From Planotetraspora sp. A-T 1434 (GTDB taxonomy: Bacteria > Actinomycetota > Actinomycetes > Streptosporangiales > Streptosporangiaceae), in the NCBI RefSeq assembly GCF_025420585.1, contig NZ_JAOEGB010000043.1, positions 1-40,125 on the forward strand: a stretch of DNA of 40,125 nucleotides, written 5' to 3'. Positions 38,468 to 40,125 of this stretch are shown one piece after another. The notes under the pieces were generated by a model. It saw nothing but the letters and a program-made list of their open reading frames with translations, did no database searches and was not told where the DNA came from. Numbering within the stretch: position 1 is the stretch's first letter; every line of letters begins with the position of its first letter. The translations under genes and the position numbers were made by a program.

Positions 38468-39892
38468 TCAGAGGCCATACTCCTCCAGGAGGCCGAGCCA
38501 GACCTCGCTCACCGTGGGGAACGCGGGAACGGCGTGCCACAACTGGTCGAGGGGGACCTCGGCGGTCACCGCGATAGTGGCCGCGTGGAGAAGATCGGCC
38601 ACCGCGGGTCCGGCGAAGGTGACGCCGAGGAGCACCTGGCGGTCCTCGTCGACGACGGCCTTCGCCCGGCCCGTGTAGCCGTCGGCCTGGAGGCGGGCCC
38701 CCTCGACCGCGCTCATGTCGTACTCCACGGCTCGTACGGCGTAGCCGTCGGCGCGGGCCCGGGATTCGGTCCGCCCGGCCACGCAGACCTGCGGGTCGGT
38801 GAAGACAACCTGGGGGGCGCCCCGGTCGTCGGCGGTGTCGCGGAGCGCCGGCAGGTCGTCGGGGAGGCCCTTGGCGCGCGCCGCGATCACGTCGCCGCAC
38901 ACCCGGGCCTGATACTTCCCCATGTGGGTGAGCAGGTTGCGCCCGTTGACGTCGCCCACGGCGTACAGCCAGCCGTCGGGGACGCCCGTCGCCCGCATGC
39001 CGGCGTCCACCTCGATGGGGCCTTCCGCCTCCAGGCCGACCGTCTCCAGACCGATGTCGCCCACGGTCGCGCGGCGGCCCGTGCCGACGAGGATCTCGTC
39101 GGCCTCGATCCGCGATCCGTCGTCGGTGTGGACGGTCACCGGTCCGTCCCCGGCCGGGCGCTCGACACGGGTCGGCGAGCGGCCGAAGCGCACATCGATG
39201 CCGGACTCCTGGAACGACTTCGCCAGCAGGTCGCCGGCGAACGGCTCGGTCCGGGCGAGGAGGCGGTCGCCGCGCACGAGCACGGTCGTCTCCTCGGCTC
39301 CGAGGGCGTGCAGGGCCTGGGACATCTCGCAGGCGACGGGGCCGCCGCCGATCACGACGAGCCGCTTCGGCACCTGCTGGACGCTGGTCGCCTCCCGGTT
39401 CGTCCACGGACGCGCCTCGCGCAGCCCCGGCACACCGGGGATCGAGGGGTCGCTGCCGGTCGCGACGACGACTGCGTGCCGGGCCCGCAGCGGCCGGGTG
39501 TCGCCGTCCGGGGTCGCCACCTCGACCCGGAGGGTCCCGGCCAGGCGTCCCTGGCCCCTGAAGAACGTCGCCGGGACATTCCGGATCCAGCTCACCTGGC
39601 CGTCGTCGTTGAAGTGGGACACGGTCTCGTCGCGGCGGGCCAGCACCGCGGCGGTGTCGATCGGGTCGCGCAGCTTTAACCCGGGCATCCGGCTCACCTC
39701 GGCGGCCAGGTCCACCGGCCGCAGCAGCGCCTTGCTGGGGACGCACGCGTAGTAGGCGCACTCGCCGCCCGCCAGGCGCCTCTCGACTACGGCCGCCGTC
39801 AGACCGCCTCGTACGGCGCGCCCGGCGACGGTCTCCCCAACCGGCCCCGCGCCTATCACGATCACGTCGAAGACGTCATTCTCATCCGCCAT
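38468..39892 (-). CDS. class I pyridine nucleotide-disulfide oxidoreductase family flavoprotein
   Basis: A 474-residue protein with the full lipoamide dehydrogenase-like fold. The FAD motif is VIVIGAGPVGETVAGRA (about 9-25), the redox pair is Cys-x4-Cys in GGECAYYACVPSK (about 42-54), the NAD motif is RLVVIGGGPVACEMSQAL (about 175-192), and the second FAD motif is GWLYAVGDV. In the C-terminal interface domain the usual catalytic HPTxxE reads FPTVSE, so the His is Phe while the Glu is kept. The protein may still reduce a quinone or thiol, but not by the standard dithiol mechanism. It precedes pcm, probably in one transcript. Start is ATG. Confidence 0.88.
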   Translation of the reverse strand: MADENDVFDVIVIGAGPVGETVAGRAVRGGLTAAVVERRLAGGECAYYACVPSKALLRPVDLAAEVSRMPGLKLRDPIDTAAVLARRDETVSHFNDDGQVSWIRNVPATFFRGQGRLAGTLRVEVATPDGDTRPLRARHAVVVATGSDPSIPGVPGLREARPWTNREATSVQQVPKRLVVIGGGPVACEMSQALHALGAEETTVLVRGDRLLARTEPFAGDLLAKSFQESGIDVRFGRSPTRVERPAGDGPVTVHTDDGSRIEADEILVGTGRRATVGDIGLETVGLEAEGPIEVDAGMRATGVPDGWLYAVGDVNGRNLLTHMGKYQARVCGDVIAARAKGLPDDLPALRDTADDRGAPQVVFTDPQVCVAGRTESRARADGYAVRAVEYDMSAVEGARLQADGYTGRAKAVVDEDRQVLLGVTFAGPAVADLLHAATIAVTAEVPLDQLWHAVPAFPTVSEVWLGLLEEYGL

Positions 39893-40087
39893 GGCGCCTG
39901 CACCCCCCGTCGCCGCAGGTCACGCAGCGAAGTGCCGAGCACGCCCAGTCTTTCACCCTCGCGCCGGCAGGGCGGAAGGGATGGGCGAAGGGACCTCAGC
40001 TGACCGGAAAATGATCCGCCTCAGCCAGAGCGCGGTAGCGAACCCCGGCCAGGGATAACGGTCGGGGTTGGCGGGGAGCGGTATGGG
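39893..40087. other. intergenic region at the right end
   Basis: About 195 bp with no supported gene. A CGGAAAATGATCCG near 40006-40019 has short inverted ends. I cannot assign a role. Confidence 0.4.
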
Positions 40088-40125
40088 TCAGGCGGCCGGG
40101 CTCAGGGTGACGGTGAACCCGAGAG
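40088..40125 (-). CDS. possible C-terminal end of a gene cut by the window
   Basis: The minus-strand frame reads LGFTVTLSPAA and then TGA (40088-40090). GC-rich third positions and an open frame to the window edge suggest the last 11 or more codons of a gene, but 38 bases are too few to identify a family. Confidence 0.3.
   Translation of the reverse strand, partial: LGFTVTLSPAA

Noticed and set aside
38448-39761. 656-residue fusion extending the isoaspartate methyltransferase
   Set aside because: The extra part is a shifted frame of the flavoprotein gene; PIMT proteins are about 200-220 residues, matching the ATG at 38447.

Overview
The window is chromosomal DNA from a high-GC actinomycete. 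GC looks close to 70 percent, with GC-rich third codon positions and many GTG starts. The gene set fits Streptosporangiales (Streptosporangium, Nonomuraea, Microbispora and relatives): a SARP regulator with NB-ARC and TPR domains, an LCP ligase, F420-type LLM enzymes, and dnaX, the small SRP RNA and tRNA-Ser next to the lysC-asd and recR-ybaB blocks. The assignment rests on gene content and style only; no database search was possible.

Layout. 1-880: gene-free and repeat-rich, with an 11-bp tandem array and a degenerate array of about 26 bp. 879-4130: a small membrane protein, an LCP-family ligase and a low-complexity membrane protein. 4479-8632: a sulfate/thiosulfate ABC transporter operon (binding lipoprotein, two permeases, ATPase) ending in a cysteine-free Rrf2 regulator. 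8686-11259: a membrane Ser/Thr kinase-like protein with degenerate catalytic residues, then a CooC/MinD-like ATPase behind a Zur-like palindrome. 11290-14351: a divergent TetR/FAD-monooxygenase pair and a GNAT acetyltransferase. 14473-18565: a small secreted protein divergent from a 999-residue SARP-NB-ARC-TPR regulator, with matching 11-bp-phased direct repeats before and after the regulator gene. 18560-23872: a class I methyltransferase, a small zinc-ribbon-like protein, a divergent TetR/HxlR pair, a SURF1-like protein and an amidohydrolase-fold protein. 23873-24176: remnants of two decayed genes. 24223-28596: DUF1232 protein, lipoprotein esterase, LLM oxidoreductase with a TetR regulator, and a secreted M15-like protein. 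28657-32578: asd and lysC (4-bp overlap), a DUF5063-like protein, recR and ybaB. 33143-34555: a GAF-domain regulator on the opposite strand. 34791-37688: dnaX, SRP RNA and tRNA-Ser. 37791-39892: a protein-L-isoaspartate methyltransferase and a flavoprotein disulfide-type reductase.

How genes work together. The sulfate genes form one transport unit with a probable local repressor. asd and lysC catalyse adjacent steps of aspartate-family amino-acid and diaminopimelate synthesis. recR, ybaB and dnaX are DNA repair and replication genes. The most interesting unexplained signals are the SARP locus (two kinds of repeat, a secreted four-cysteine protein, a nested inverted repeat of about 96 nt), the Zur-like box before the ATPase, and three enzymes in which a family-defining catalytic residue is replaced.
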